From Oceanobacillus chungangensis (lineage in GTDB: Bacteria; Bacillota; Bacilli; Bacillales; Amphibacillaceae): a DNA stretch of 64,000 nucleotides. Position numbers and translations under genes: made by a program. Location: NCBI RefSeq assembly GCF_003369565.1, contig NZ_PIOD01000005.1:186001-250000 (forward strand), read 5' to 3'. Under the pieces are notes generated by a model. It saw only the letters and a program-made list of their open reading frames with translations. It was not told the DNA's origin and did no database searches. Every line of letters begins with the position of its first letter. Position 1 is the first letter of the stretch. This document shows positions 14,535 to 24,595 of the stretch, in pieces.

Positions 14535-15248
14535 ATGTGGAGAATACTTTTTATTGTTCTAATTTTATTGTTTCCAGCCAATACGATGGCAAAACCTGCA
14601 ACAGATGAATTAATCGATCTAACAAATTTTGCCACAAATAATAAGTTGACTATTGATGAATGGCAAGTCATTATAAAAGAGCAGCTAGAAAAGCATACTG
14701 CAATGAATATCGTTCGTGAACTCGAAAATAGTTATAAAGTCACTATGAGCGAAGATGAAAATATTATACAATATCAAACTGAGGCCACTCGAATAGAGAA
14801 TACATTTATTGTATCCTACCGAGTTCTCTTACCTAAAGATAACCTAAGCCACCCAGAATTGGTCGTAATCCTTGATGGCTATTTTTGGGATGAGTTTGTA
14901 GAGGGAATATATCAGGAAACAATAGATTCATTAAAAAGACACTATTTTTCTGAAAATGAAAGTATGTTCTCATGGCTCAAAATCAATCAAGATGATATAA
15001 TAGAAGATGGTACATTTGAAGAAGAAATTATCAACTATTTTAATCTTCAAGAAGTAGAAACACAATTCGATAATATAGAAAATAAAAACAATGTCATTAA
15101 AAAATTCATATATGGGTATACACCATTATGGGGTAATAGAATTATCATAAATAATATTGCACAAAATGTACAAGTCGCTATTACAGAAGACGAAAAAGGG
15201 AATACTGAGTATATAATCGGAACACCTATCCTAATACATGAATATTAA
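14535..15248 (+). CDS. ywmB: Secreted YwmB-like protein
   Basis: A 237-residue exported protein of unknown function, assigned to the YwmB family chiefly by its position directly upstream of murA and by its size. An N-terminal signal peptide (MWRILFIVLILLFPANTMA) is followed by a soluble acidic domain with no cysteines. The ATG follows a good AGGGGGA ribosome-binding site. It ends 34 bp before murA and is likely co-transcribed with it. Confidence 0.75.
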   Translation: MWRILFIVLILLFPANTMAKPATDELIDLTNFATNNKLTIDEWQVIIKEQLEKHTAMNIVRELENSYKVTMSEDENIIQYQTEATRIENTFIVSYRVLLPKDNLSHPELVVILDGYFWDEFVEGIYQETIDSLKRHYFSENESMFSWLKINQDDIIEDGTFEEEIINYFNLQEVETQFDNIENKNNVIKKFIYGYTPLWGNRIIINNIAQNVQVAITEDEKGNTEYIIGTPILIHEY

Positions 15249-15282
15249 TATAGTGAAATTGGATCTGAAGGAGATTTGAAAC

Positions 15283-16614
15283 ATGGAAAAAATCATCGTA
15301 AGAGGCGGACACCAATTAAATGGCACCGTTAAGGTAGAGGGTGCAAAGAATGCAGTGTTACCAGTATTAGCTGCAAGCTTGCTCGCAAGTGAAGGGAAGA
15401 GCGTAATCACAGATGTCCCTGTCCTAGCAGACGTCTACACAATTAACGAAGTAATTAGAAATATGAATGCCGAAGTTGTGTTTAACGCTGAAAACAATAC
15501 AGTAGTAATTGATGCAAGTAATGAATTAAAAACAGAAGCTCCATTCGAATTTGTACGTAAAATGCGTGCATCCGTGTTGGTTATGGGACCACTTTTGGCC
15601 CGGTATGGACATGCAAATGTTGCAATGCCAGGTGGATGTGCAATTGGATCACGTCCAATTGATTTGCACTTAAAAGGCTTTGAAGCAATGGGAGCTGAAA
15701 TCCACGTTGGAAATGGCTTCGTGGAAGCAAAAGTAAACGGGCGCCTTAAAGGTGCAAAAATTTATCTTGATATGCCAAGCGTAGGTGCAACGGAAAATAT
15801 TATGATGGCTGCAGCATTAGCAGAAGGAAAAACGATTATCGAAAATGGAGCAAAAGAGCCTGAAATCGTTGATCTTGCAAACTATTTAAACCAAATGGGA
15901 GCGAATATTATTGGTGCTGGTACGGAAACAATTCGTATAGAAGGTGTAGATAAACTTCGTGGTGCAGAGCATAGTATCATTCCAGATCGTGTAGAGGCTG
16001 GAACATTTATGGTTGCAGCGGCAATTACAGGCGGTAATGTCTTGATTGAGAATGCTGTTACTGAGCATCTTCGTTCAGTTATTTCAAAATTAGAAGAGAT
16101 GAATGTAACGGTAAAAGAAGAAGGTAATGGAGTTCGTGTTATTGGACCAGAATCAGGAGAGTTAAAATCTACAGACATTAAGACATTGCCATACCCTGGA
16201 TTCCCTACAGATATGCAATCACAATTAATGGCATTAATGTTGCGGGCCGAGGGCACAAGTGTGCTTACAGAGACAGTGTTCGAGAACAGATTCATGCATG
16301 TAGAAGAATTTAGAAGAATGAATGCTCAAATGAAAATTGAAGGCCGTAGCGTCATCATCGAAGGAGCTTCTGATTTACAAGGAGCAGAAGTTGCAGCAAC
16401 GGATTTACGTGCAGCAGCAGCACTTATCTTGGCAGGTTTAGCCGCTGATGGAGTGACACGTGTTACAGAGTTGAAGCATCTTGATCGCGGCTATGTTAAT
16501 TTAGCTGGCAAGCTTGCCGCTCTGGGCGCAGATATCGAACGTGTAAATGAAACAGACGATATTACTGAACCAGTTGCACAGGATAAAGAAGAACTAGCAT
16601 CGAAATTATTTTAA
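15283..16614 (+). CDS. murA: UDP-N-acetylglucosamine 1-carboxyvinyltransferase
   Basis: First committed enzyme of peptidoglycan synthesis: it transfers enolpyruvate from PEP to UDP-GlcNAc in the cytoplasm and is the fosfomycin target. The active-site loop is [10 protein letters not shown] with Cys119, so the enzyme should be fosfomycin-sensitive by that criterion. The N-terminal [11 protein letters not shown] and C-terminal [15 protein letters not shown] motifs are present. It is 443 residues, slightly longer than the roughly 420-435 usual because of an acidic C-terminal tail. Position upstream of spoIID matches B. subtilis murAA. Confidence 0.96.
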   Translation: MEKIIVRGGHQLNGTVKVEGAKNAVLPVLAASLLASEGKSVITDVPVLADVYTINEVIRNMNAEVVFNAENNTVVIDASNELKTEAPFEFVRKMRASVLVMGPLLARYGHANVAMPGGCAIGSRPIDLHLKGFEAMGAEIHVGNGFVEAKVNGRLKGAKIYLDMPSVGATENIMMAAALAEGKTIIENGAKEPEIVDLANYLNQMGANIIGAGTETIRIEGVDKLRGAEHSIIPDRVEAGTFMVAAAITGGNVLIENAVTEHLRSVISKLEEMNVTVKEEGNGVRVIGPESGELKSTDIKTLPYPGFPTDMQSQLMALMLRAEGTSVLTETVFENRFMHVEEFRRMNAQMKIEGRSVIIEGASDLQGAEVAATDLRAAAALILAGLAADGVTRVTELKHLDRGYVNLAGKLAALGADIERVNETDDITEPVAQDKEELASKLF

Positions 16615-16635
16615 ATTTACCAACATATAATATGA

Positions 16636-16675
16636 AACAAAAAGGCAGATGGCGATAGTTATCTGTTTTTTTGTT
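16636..16675 (+). terminator. Terminator after murA
   Basis: aacaaaaa-ggcagat pairs with atctg-tttttttgtt around a 10-nt loop; the right arm is itself a T run. Strong intrinsic terminator. Confidence 0.85.
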
Positions 16676-16714
16676 GTCTTTAATAATGGCTCTTTCAACA
16701 GTTAGCTGCTTGTT

Positions 16715-17081
16715 ATATAAACTACGGACTAGTTTAATGTGCTATGGGCTGTCGGGCCAATCGCTCCAGAAATACACTACGCGCACCTAAGGGGAGCTGG
16801 TGAGCCATCTTGTGCTTGTGCACTTCGAAGTCTCACCCAGGCTCTTCTTCCCGCAGGACAAGGAAAGCTTCGACAGCGTTACATCGCACGAAGAAAATGG
16901 TTCTTTATTTTCGAGGAGTCTCCGTGTATTTCTTCCGCTGGGGTTTTATGTAACACAAATAAAAGAAAAACTTACTACTGACAGTCGACGTTGATTGAGG
17001 TGAAAGAATGGAAACTCAGGTATGAACAGCGACTACTGTCTAGATCTGAAATCAAAATTATCATTACGTCGCACTTTATAT
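16715..17081 (+). repeat. Family B MITE-like repeat (B1)
   Basis: About 367 bp with inverted ends: left atataaactacgga and right gtcgcactttatat. The inside has 'gctccagaaatacac', 'gagctggtgagcc', 'gaagtctcaccc', 'cccgcaggacaagg', 'gttacatcgca' and 'gaggagtctccgtgtat', all shared with B2, B3 and B4. The 'aaatacac' and 'gtgtattt' blocks form an internal inverted repeat. It encodes no transposase. Short ORFs inside it are not conserved between copies. Confidence 0.75.
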
Positions 17082-17260
17082 CAACTGTTTATCACTAAAA
17101 AACAAAGAGAACAGTCTTTAAAATAAGGAAGCATAACGTTCTAAATTATAGTCTCACTTTTCAATTAGTGATGAACTATGCTACATTAGTGAGAAAGTTA
17201 AATAGAGACCACTTGAGACTGTATTTAATCTAATTAGTAACTAAAAAAGTGGGAGATTTT

Positions 17261-18064
17261 ATGGAACAACTTAGTCAAAGTATAGAACGAATTATTGAAC
17301 AAGCAGGGGGGAAATGGGGCATTTCAATTGAAGAATTAGACACGAATAATAGCTGGAGTTTAAATGAAGAAGAATTATTCTATGCAGTAAGTATTATTAA
17401 AATACCAATTATGATTGCTGTGTTTACTGCTTATGAAAAAGAAAAGCTTTACTTGAGCGATACACTTGAGCTTAAAGTAGAGGAAATGGTCGGTGGATCA
17501 GGAGTACTCCAGCATTTGTCGCCAGGAATAAAACTAACGATAAATGACCTTATCACATTAATGATTATACAAAGTGATAATACTGCAACCAATATGTTAA
17601 TTAATCTAATAGAAAAGAAAAATATTCAACAGACAATGAAGGATATTGGCATGCAGAAGAGTAAATTTTATAATAAACTTATGACCGTACCAGCAACACT
17701 ACAAGGTTATAATGAAATCACAGCACAAGAAGTAACGATGATGTTAAAGAAAATTGCAACCGGTAAAATCATATCCAGGCATGCTTGTGAACGGATGTTA
17801 GCAATTATGAAAAAACAGCAGCTTACAGACTGCTTACCAGCTAAATTACGACAAGCGGATTCTACTATTATTGGAAATATACCAGAATGGCAGCTAGCAA
17901 ATAAAACAGGATTCGTTTCGGGTATGCGCCATGATATCGGCATTTTTTATGTAGGAGATCGAGTAATGGTCACTACTGTTCTATCAAAGGGTCTTGATGA
18001 TAATCACTCAAAAGATGCAATTGCAAAAGTAGGATTAGAGATTTATCATTATTTGAAGAGATAA
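17261..18064 (+). CDS. Serine hydrolase of the class A beta-lactamase fold, no signal peptide
   Basis: A 267-residue protein with the penicillin-interacting motifs SIIK (Ser44, Lys47), SDN (105-107) and KTG (215-217) in the right order and spacing. It lacks a signal peptide, so it appears cytoplasmic, and I see no ExxLN motif holding the deacylating glutamate. Ser44 could still acylate, but true penicillin hydrolysis is doubtful; a peptidase or esterase role is as likely. ATG 17261 is preferred since GTGGGAG lies just before it; GTG 17249 would include that site. The neighbouring cell-wall-peptide uptake genes may hint at a related substrate. Confidence 0.8.
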   Translation: MEQLSQSIERIIEQAGGKWGISIEELDTNNSWSLNEEELFYAVSIIKIPIMIAVFTAYEKEKLYLSDTLELKVEEMVGGSGVLQHLSPGIKLTINDLITLMIIQSDNTATNMLINLIEKKNIQQTMKDIGMQKSKFYNKLMTVPATLQGYNEITAQEVTMMLKKIATGKIISRHACERMLAIMKKQQLTDCLPAKLRQADSTIIGNIPEWQLANKTGFVSGMRHDIGIFYVGDRVMVTTVLSKGLDDNHSKDAIAKVGLEIYHYLKR

Positions 18065-18302
18065 ATGCACAGGAGTGTCGCTATATTAATATATTTGATA
18101 TGTGCCGTTTGAGAGCTTTAAACTGCCCATTGAACGATGCCTAAGCCCTCGCTTCAGCATATATATTCGCTAACAAACCACCCATTACCTATCATACCAG
18201 AAAATTATAAAAATATTGCAATTTGTCAATTATATGCTAAAATTAAAAGAAAATTAATAATTATAGTAATAGACTGTAAGTTAGATTTATATTCCTGAAA
18301 TA

Positions 18303-18316
18303 TGAAAACGTTATCA
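18303..18316 (+). promoter_or_regulatory. Catabolite response element (cre) before dppB
   Basis: TGAAAACGTTATCA matches the Bacillus cre consensus TGWAANCGNTNWCA at every position. It lies 25 bp before the proposed dppB start, where CcpA binding would be expected to repress the operon when a preferred sugar is present. The rest of the 18065-18340 gap is AT-rich with no clear gene. Confidence 0.6.
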
Positions 18317-18340
18317 TAAAATGCTGTGGGGGTGGGTGTT

Positions 18341-19273
18341 TTGCTTCGCTACATTTTAAAGAGATTACTCATTATGATTGCAACTTTATGGATTATCATT
18401 ACTGTTACTTTCGTTTTAATGATTAGTATTCCTGGCTCACCATTTAATAGTGAGGGATCTTCCAATGCAACCGTACAAGCGAATTTAGAAAAGCATTATC
18501 ACCTTGATGAGCCATACTATATTCAGTACTTACTCTATTTAAAATCAATCGTCACCCTCGAACTGGGTCCCTCGATTAAACAACCCGATCAGACGGTAAA
18601 TGATTTGTTAGGAAGGGGATTTCCTATTTCATTCGAACTTGGGATTCTTACCATAGCTGTAGCAGTCATTTCTGGGATAACTCTCGGTATCTTTGCTGCA
18701 TTACGACATAATGGCGTTATTGATTATGTAGCAATGGGACTAGCAGTTTTAGGCATTTCTGTTCCAAACTTTATTTTGGCAACATTACTTATTCAGAAAG
18801 TAGCTGTAGACTGGGATTTATTGCCTGTTGCGACATGGTCAAGCCCAGCACATATGATTTTACCCATTTTAGCGTTAGCTACAGGGCCTATGGCAATCAT
18901 TGCGAGGCTTACGAGATCGACCATGCTTGAAGTTTTGACACAGGACTACATAAAAATGGCAAGGGCCAAGGGATTATCGCCATGGAAAATTATTATTAAG
19001 CATGCACTCAGGAATGCGTTAATGCCAATTGTAACGATTATGGGAACTCTTCTTGCAGGTATATTAACTGGAACTTTTGTAATTGAGAAGATTTTTGCGA
19101 TTCCAGGAATGGGAAAATATTTTGTTGAAAGTATAAATCAACGGGATTATCCCGTGATAATGGGGACGACCGTTTTCTATAGTGCCTTTCTCATTTTTAT
19201 GCTATTTCTCGTTGATATTGCTTATGGGATTCTCGATCCAAGGATAAAAGTCCATAAACGAGGAGGGGAGTAA
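18341..19273 (+). CDS. dppB: Dipeptide ABC transporter permease
   Basis: Membrane permease of a peptide ABC importer, 310 residues and six transmembrane helices. It begins LLRYILKRLL, with the conserved GSPF segment in the first periplasmic-side loop. The EAA loop that contacts the ATPases reads TRSTMLEVLTQDYIKMARAKG, with LSPWKII after it. TTG 18341 is chosen because GTGGGGGTGGG precedes it at the right distance; GTG 18326 in frame is the alternative. The stop is directly followed by dppC. Order dppB-C-D-E-ykfA-ykfD matches the B. subtilis dpp-ykf locus. Confidence 0.92.
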   Translation: MLRYILKRLLIMIATLWIIITVTFVLMISIPGSPFNSEGSSNATVQANLEKHYHLDEPYYIQYLLYLKSIVTLELGPSIKQPDQTVNDLLGRGFPISFELGILTIAVAVISGITLGIFAALRHNGVIDYVAMGLAVLGISVPNFILATLLIQKVAVDWDLLPVATWSSPAHMILPILALATGPMAIIARLTRSTMLEVLTQDYIKMARAKGLSPWKIIIKHALRNALMPIVTIMGTLLAGILTGTFVIEKIFAIPGMGKYFVESINQRDYPVIMGTTVFYSAFLIFMLFLVDIAYGILDPRIKVHKRGGE

Positions 19274-20230
19274 TTGAAAACTGCAGAGGAAATGAATTCT
19301 ACTCACTCTCCAACTGAAATACCAGATGAATGGTTTACAAATAAAATAAAAGATACCGATACAGCTGAGAGTGTTTCACGGCCGTCCCTTTCTTACTGGC
19401 AAGATGCATGGAGAAGGCTTGTAAAGAATAAGATGGCAATGTTGGGATTAGTCTTTCTCATTTTGCTCGCAATTATGGCTACTATTGGACCAATTGTTTC
19501 TCCATATGCAGTGAATGTACAGAACTTACCAGAACAGTATCAGTCACCGTCCATAGAGCATTGGTTTGGAACGGATAATGCTGGAAGAGATGTTTTCACA
19601 AGAACATGGTATGGCGCAAGAATTTCATTATTTGTCGGTTTAGTTGCAGCACTAATTGATGTAACGATTGGCATTATTTGGGGTGGGATTTCCGGATATA
19701 AAGGTGGGCGAACCGATACGGTAATGATGCGGGTTATTGAAATCTTATACGGAATCCCAAGCTTACTTGTTACGATTCTATTGCTTGTCGTTCTTGGTCC
19801 AAGCCTGCTCACGATTATTATCGCACTCACCATTACCGGCTGGGTTGGGATGGCCAGAATTGTCAGGGGGCAAGTAATGCAAATTAAGAATTATGAATAT
19901 GTACTTGCCTCGAAATCATTTGGTGCAAAGGATTCACGAATTATTCGGAAAAACTTATTGCCCAATACGATGGGACCGATAATCGTGCAAATGACATTAT
20001 CTGTACCAACAGCAATCTTTGCGGAAGCTTTCTTAAGCTTTATTGGTCTGGGAATTCAGGCTCCATTTGCAAGCTGGGGTGTAATGGCAAACGATGCATT
20101 GGGTGCCATTACATCGGGGTATTGGTGGACATTATTTTTCCCGGCATTTTTTATTTCGTTTACAATGTTTGCATTTAACGTATTAGGTGATGGACTTCAA
20201 GATGCACTTGATCCCAAGCTTAGGAAGTAG
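19274..20230 (+). CDS. dppC: Dipeptide ABC transporter permease
   Basis: Second membrane permease, 318 residues. A 55-residue cytoplasmic N-terminal extension precedes the first helix (KNKMAMLGLVFLILLAIM). The HWFGTDNAGRDVFTR motif is typical of DppC/OppC. The EAA loop is VRGQVMQIKNYEYVLASKSFG. It starts at TTG (19274) immediately after the dppB stop, with AGGAGGGGAG overlapping the dppB end, so translation is likely coupled. Confidence 0.92.
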   Translation: MKTAEEMNSTHSPTEIPDEWFTNKIKDTDTAESVSRPSLSYWQDAWRRLVKNKMAMLGLVFLILLAIMATIGPIVSPYAVNVQNLPEQYQSPSIEHWFGTDNAGRDVFTRTWYGARISLFVGLVAALIDVTIGIIWGGISGYKGGRTDTVMMRVIEILYGIPSLLVTILLLVVLGPSLLTIIIALTITGWVGMARIVRGQVMQIKNYEYVLASKSFGAKDSRIIRKNLLPNTMGPIIVQMTLSVPTAIFAEAFLSFIGLGIQAPFASWGVMANDALGAITSGYWWTLFFPAFFISFTMFAFNVLGDGLQDALDPKLRK

Positions 20231-20238
20231 GTGTCAAA

Positions 20239-21231
20239 TTGGAAAAAATTCTCGAAGTAGAAAACTTACACGTTACATTTTCTACCTATGGTGGAACGGT
20301 AAAAGCTGTAAGGGGAGTAGACTTTTATTTAAATAAAGGAGAAACCTTGGCAATTGTTGGTGAATCTGGCTGTGGGAAAAGTGTCACATCAAATGCGATT
20401 ATGCGTTTGATTCCCGACCCACCTGGAAAAATTACGAAAGGAAAAATCCATTTTAAAGGGAAGGATTTAACCAAATTCAGTGAGAAAAAGATGCGTTCGA
20501 TTCGTGGAGTAGATATTTCAATGATATTCCAAGATCCGATGACTGCATTAAACCCAACATTAACAATAGGCACCCAATTAATGGAAGGATTACGTGATCA
20601 TCACAAAATATCTGCACAAGAGGCAAAAAAGAAGGCACTAGAGATGATGAACTTAGTTGGTATACCGAATCCAGAAGAGAGATTGAAGCAATATCCGCAT
20701 CAATTTAGTGGTGGGATGCGTCAACGAATAGTAATTGCGATTGCCCTCATATGTGAGCCGGAATTACTGATTGCCGACGAACCAACGACAGCACTTGATG
20801 TGACAATCCAGGCGCAAATATTGGAGTTATTTGGAAAAATCCAAGTGGTGACAGGGATTTCTATCATATTAATTACCCATGATTTAGGTGTAGTTGCAAA
20901 AATTGCCGATCGAATTGCAGTCATGTATGCAGGAAAAATAGTAGAGACCGGTACGAAACGGGATATTTTTTATCGCCCAGAGCACCCATATACAAAGGGA
21001 TTATTGCACTCAGTGCCACGATTGGATGTAAAAGGTGAGTTAATCCCGATAAATGGAACCCCACCAGATTTATTCTCGCCTCCAGAGGGCTGTGCATTCA
21101 CTGCAAGATGTCCATTCGCCATGGAGGTGTGTGATAAAGTTTATCCCCAAGAATCCGAGTTGACCGGCACACATAAGGTGGATTGTTGGTTACAGGATGA
21201 ACGGGCGAAGCGGCTTATTGCTGCTAAATAA
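20239..21231 (+). CDS. dppD: Dipeptide ABC transporter ATP-binding protein
   Basis: One of two ATPases energising the importer; 330 residues. Walker A is GESGCGKS, the ABC signature FSGGMRQR, and Walker B LLIADEPTTALD. The C-terminal oligopeptide-transporter extension holds a cysteine-rich motif (CAFTARCPFAMEVC) typical of DppD/OppD that can bind an iron-sulfur cluster in some homologues. It starts at TTG, eight bases after dppC. Confidence 0.94.
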   Translation: MEKILEVENLHVTFSTYGGTVKAVRGVDFYLNKGETLAIVGESGCGKSVTSNAIMRLIPDPPGKITKGKIHFKGKDLTKFSEKKMRSIRGVDISMIFQDPMTALNPTLTIGTQLMEGLRDHHKISAQEAKKKALEMMNLVGIPNPEERLKQYPHQFSGGMRQRIVIAIALICEPELLIADEPTTALDVTIQAQILELFGKIQVVTGISIILITHDLGVVAKIADRIAVMYAGKIVETGTKRDIFYRPEHPYTKGLLHSVPRLDVKGELIPINGTPPDLFSPPEGCAFTARCPFAMEVCDKVYPQESELTGTHKVDCWLQDERAKRLIAAK

Positions 21232-21249
21232 TAGTAAGGGGGCAGAAAG

Positions 21250-22923
21250 ATGAAAAAGTTTCTCGTGTTTTTACTTATGGCTTTTGCAGTACTTGTACTA
21301 GCAGCATGTACAGCAAATGAGAATGCAGGAGAAGACCCAGAAGAAGAAGAACCAGCAACCGATGAAGGGACAGAAACGGAAGAAGGACCAGATGCAGATG
21401 ATGAAGCAGGGGAGAAGGTACTCCACATTAATAATACCATCGAACCGACTTCATTAAACCCATCTATCGGGTTTGATGCAGTTTCTTGGGATCCTTTAAA
21501 TAATTTGATGGAAGGATTGACCCGTTTGGATCAAGACTCAAAAGCGGCAGCCGGGGCAGCTGAGGATTGGGATATCTCCGAGGATGGATTAACTTATACT
21601 TTCCATCTACGTGAAGATGCTAATTGGTCAAATGGGGATCCAGTTGTTGCTGAAGATTTTGTCTATGCATGGAAACTTATGCTTGATCCGGCGACAATCC
21701 CTCCATCTCCAGCAGCATTCTTAGCTTATTTCATTGAAGGTGCGGAAAGCTTCAATAATGGAGAAGGAACAGCAGATGATGTTGCGATTACCGCTGTAGA
21801 CGAAAAAACATTGGAGGTTGTCCTTGCAGCACCAACAGGATTTTTCCTGGATTTGCTGACGAATCCAGCATTTTTTCCGATTAACCATAAGGTAGCGGAA
21901 GAAAATCCAACATGGCATGCGGAGGCAGAGTCATTCGTAGCAAATGGTCCTTTCAAGCTGGAATCATGGGAACATAATAGTGAAATGGTCTTTGCTAAAA
22001 ACCCGGAATATTGGGATGCAAATACAGTGAAACTGGATAAGGTCCATTTCGCAATGGTCAATGATAATAATACCCAGTATCAAATGTTTCAAAGTGGTGA
22101 GCTTGATACGGCGACCATACCTGCAGAACTGTCAGATCAGCTGATTGATGGAGACAATGTTTATATTGGCAATACTGGTGGACTTGAATTCTATCGCTTT
22201 AATGTTAATGAAGAGCCATTTCAAAATAAAAAAATTAGACAGGCATTTGCCTTAGCTGCTAATCGACAGGACATTGCGGAATTTGTAGTAAAAAATGGGG
22301 TAGAGCCTGCATTCGCTTTTGTATCTCCAGGTTTCACTACTCCATCAGGAGAGGATTTCCGTGATGTAAATGGCGAACTTGTACCATATGACCCTGAACA
22401 GGCGAAGCAGCTTCTGGAGGAAGGGATGGCAGAAGAAGGATACGAAAAATTACCATCGATTGTCCTGTCATATAATACAACAGACACGAATAAAGCTATA
22501 GCAGAAACATTGCAAAACATGTTCAGTGAAAACTTAGGAGTAGATGTAACTTTAGAAAACCAAGAATGGAATGTATTCTCGGAAGCACAGAAAAATCTTG
22601 AGCTTCAATTTTCACGCAGTTCATTTCTAAATGACTATAATGATCCAGTGAATTTTCTTGAAAGCTTCATTACCGATTCTTATATGAACCGTACTGGCTG
22701 GTCTAATGCAGCGTATGATGAATTGATTGAAAAAGGGAAAACAGAGAAAGATGAAGAAAAGCGCTGGGAGCATTTGTATGAAGCGGAAAAATTGCTTGCA
22801 GAAGAAATGATTATTATGCCGATTCGTTATTATAATACGGTAGTACTGGAAGCGGATAATATATCTGGGATACTCCGTCATCCAGTTGGCTACTTTGATT
22901 TAAAATATGCTGATAAACAATAA
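21250..22923 (+). CDS. dppE: Peptide-binding lipoprotein of the ABC transporter
   Basis: Extracellular solute-binding protein, family 5, 557 residues. The signal peptide ends in the lipobox LAAC (Cys20), so it is anchored to the outer face of the membrane. A very acidic linker (residues about 24-55, Glu/Asp/Thr-rich) separates the anchor from the binding domain. The domain shows the family sequence LNPSIGFDA... and the LTYTFHLREDANWSNGDPV signature. It binds peptides for import by DppBCD and YkfD; a cell-wall peptide is plausible from the ykfA neighbour. Confidence 0.93.
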   Translation: MKKFLVFLLMAFAVLVLAACTANENAGEDPEEEEPATDEGTETEEGPDADDEAGEKVLHINNTIEPTSLNPSIGFDAVSWDPLNNLMEGLTRLDQDSKAAAGAAEDWDISEDGLTYTFHLREDANWSNGDPVVAEDFVYAWKLMLDPATIPPSPAAFLAYFIEGAESFNNGEGTADDVAITAVDEKTLEVVLAAPTGFFLDLLTNPAFFPINHKVAEENPTWHAEAESFVANGPFKLESWEHNSEMVFAKNPEYWDANTVKLDKVHFAMVNDNNTQYQMFQSGELDTATIPAELSDQLIDGDNVYIGNTGGLEFYRFNVNEEPFQNKKIRQAFALAANRQDIAEFVVKNGVEPAFAFVSPGFTTPSGEDFRDVNGELVPYDPEQAKQLLEEGMAEEGYEKLPSIVLSYNTTDTNKAIAETLQNMFSENLGVDVTLENQEWNVFSEAQKNLELQFSRSSFLNDYNDPVNFLESFITDSYMNRTGWSNAAYDELIEKGKTEKDEEKRWEHLYEAEKLLAEEMIIMPIRYYNTVVLEADNISGILRHPVGYFDLKYADKQ

Positions 22924-23007
22924 ATGAGAAGTGGTAAAATTAGGATAGGGTGGTCCATCTAATCGATGGGTCATCCTATAAAATGTTTCGTAGTGGAGGT
23001 TTTAGTT

Positions 23008-23922
23008 ATGCTCTATCCAATGCATTTAGAAAAAGGAGATAGAATTGGTGTGATTGCACCAGCAGGTCCACCAGATTTAGAAAAAACGAGCAAATCCATC
23101 TCATTTTTTGAGGCAATGGGACTGCAAGTTAAGTTTGGTAAGCATCTTAACAGGACACATGGCTATTTAGCTGGAACGGATGAGGAACGCTTAATAGACT
23201 TTCATGAAATGATTGCTGATCGGAGTATCAAAGCGGTATTTTGCGCGCGTGGCGGTTATGGAACAGCAAGAATCACGCCATATCTTAATTTTGAGTTAAT
23301 TAAGCAGAACCCTAAAATTATTTGGGGCTATAGTGACATTACGTATTTACATACCGCTATTCGCCAAGAAACAGGATTAATTACCTTCCATGGACCAATG
23401 TTGTCTGATATTAGTAGAAATAATTTCGATTCATTATCAGGAACGTTATTCAAACAGTTATTTGAACCAACTATCTTGACCTATTCAGAAACAATTTCTC
23501 CCCTGCAAGTTATCACAGACGGGGAAGCAGAAGGCCCGCTAGTAGGTGGTAACCTATCATTAATCTCAAGTTCGATTGGCACACCATTTGAACTGGATGT
23601 AAAAGATAAACTACTATTAATAGAAGATATCGCTGAGGAACCGTATAAGATAGACGGGATGCTCAATCAGTTGAAGCTAGCAGGAAAACTAGATGATGCA
23701 GCAGGAATCATTGTCGGAGATTTTGCAGATGCAGAATCAAAATTGCCAAATTCGTTGACACTTGGACAGGTTTTACTTCATTACTTTGCAGAACTAACAA
23801 TTCCAGTTATAAGTGGATTCAAGATAGGGCATTGCCTGCCCCATTTCTCTGTTCCACTAGGGGCAATAGCAAAGCTATCAACTATTGATAAGACACTGGT
23901 TATTCAACCTGGTGTAGCGTAA
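23008..23922 (+). CDS. ykfA: LD-carboxypeptidase family (S66) protein
   Basis: Peptidase of the LdcA/MccF family, 304 residues, cytoplasmic. The N terminus GDRIGVIAPAGPP, the CARGGYGTARI segment, the nucleophile region GYSDITYLHTA (Ser), and LLIEDIAEEPYKIDGMLNQL with its Glu are family signatures. In B. subtilis ykfA lies in the dpp-ykf operon for murein-peptide use; here it follows dppE by 84 bp. ATG 23008 is chosen because TGGAGG precedes it closely; an in-frame GTG/ATG-type start at 22966 gives 14 unlike residues. Confidence 0.9.
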   Translation: MLYPMHLEKGDRIGVIAPAGPPDLEKTSKSISFFEAMGLQVKFGKHLNRTHGYLAGTDEERLIDFHEMIADRSIKAVFCARGGYGTARITPYLNFELIKQNPKIIWGYSDITYLHTAIRQETGLITFHGPMLSDISRNNFDSLSGTLFKQLFEPTILTYSETISPLQVITDGEAEGPLVGGNLSLISSSIGTPFELDVKDKLLLIEDIAEEPYKIDGMLNQLKLAGKLDDAAGIIVGDFADAESKLPNSLTLGQVLLHYFAELTIPVISGFKIGHCLPHFSVPLGAIAKLSTIDKTLVIQPGVA

Positions 23923-24085
23923 TAAATCGATAGTAAGAGTAGAACAACAGATTAATTGAGTTCAAACAAACGTTTGACCTAATCTTTAAGCCCAATAATA
24001 CTAGGAATTATCAACGGTTATATGGTTATCTTACGAAGTTTAGGTATTATTTCTTTTATCAGTGATGGATGATAATTAACAACTG

Positions 24086-24536
24086 ATATAAAACTGTGAA
24101 CTAACATAAATGTCAAAATGCTCTTGGGCCAGTCGCTCCGAAAATACACTAAGCTTTCTACGGGGGGCTGGTGAGCCTTCTTGTGCTAGCGTATTTCGAA
24201 GTCTCACCTAGGCCCTTCCTCCCGCAGGAGTCTTCGTGTATTTTCTCCGCTGGGGATGTGCTAGTAAAAAAAATTATATCTCTATATTAGTTAGAACCGC
24301 ATTTTCCTCTCTCATGGCTGTTGATTGGAGCGGAGGACAGAAGACTCCTCGAAAATAAAGAACGATTTGTCTGATTGCGATGTAAAGCTGCCGAAGTTTT
24401 CCTTGTCCTGCGGGAAAAGCAACGGCTGAAGATCCATCGGAAATGGTCTTCTTCCGAAGGAGCAGACCGCGTTGCCCTCCGGATGCGCGACTGTCCGTAG
24501 CGGAAATCAACTTTACGCCTACTTTACAATTTATAT
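24086..24536 (+). repeat. Family B MITE-like repeat between ykfA and ykfD (B2)
   Basis: About 451 bp, near full length. Left end atataaaactgtgaacta, right end caatttatata (decayed inverted copy). The left half repeats the B1 words in the same order, and the right half has 'gaagatccatcgga', 'ggagcagaccgcgttgccc' and 'gcgactgtccg', which recur in B3. The 160 bp before it (23923-24085) shows no gene. An antisense ORF across it is not conserved in other copies. Confidence 0.78.
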
Positions 24537-24595
24537 AAATGATACGCACTAAAATAATAAAAGACTGTGCTACAAAAGACAGAGGGGGAAGAGAG

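Noticed and set aside
16739-16994. Two overlapping plus-strand ORFs (80 and 64 codons) in repeat B1
   Set aside because: They lie in a non-coding repeat, lack ribosome-binding sites and are not kept in frame in the other copies.
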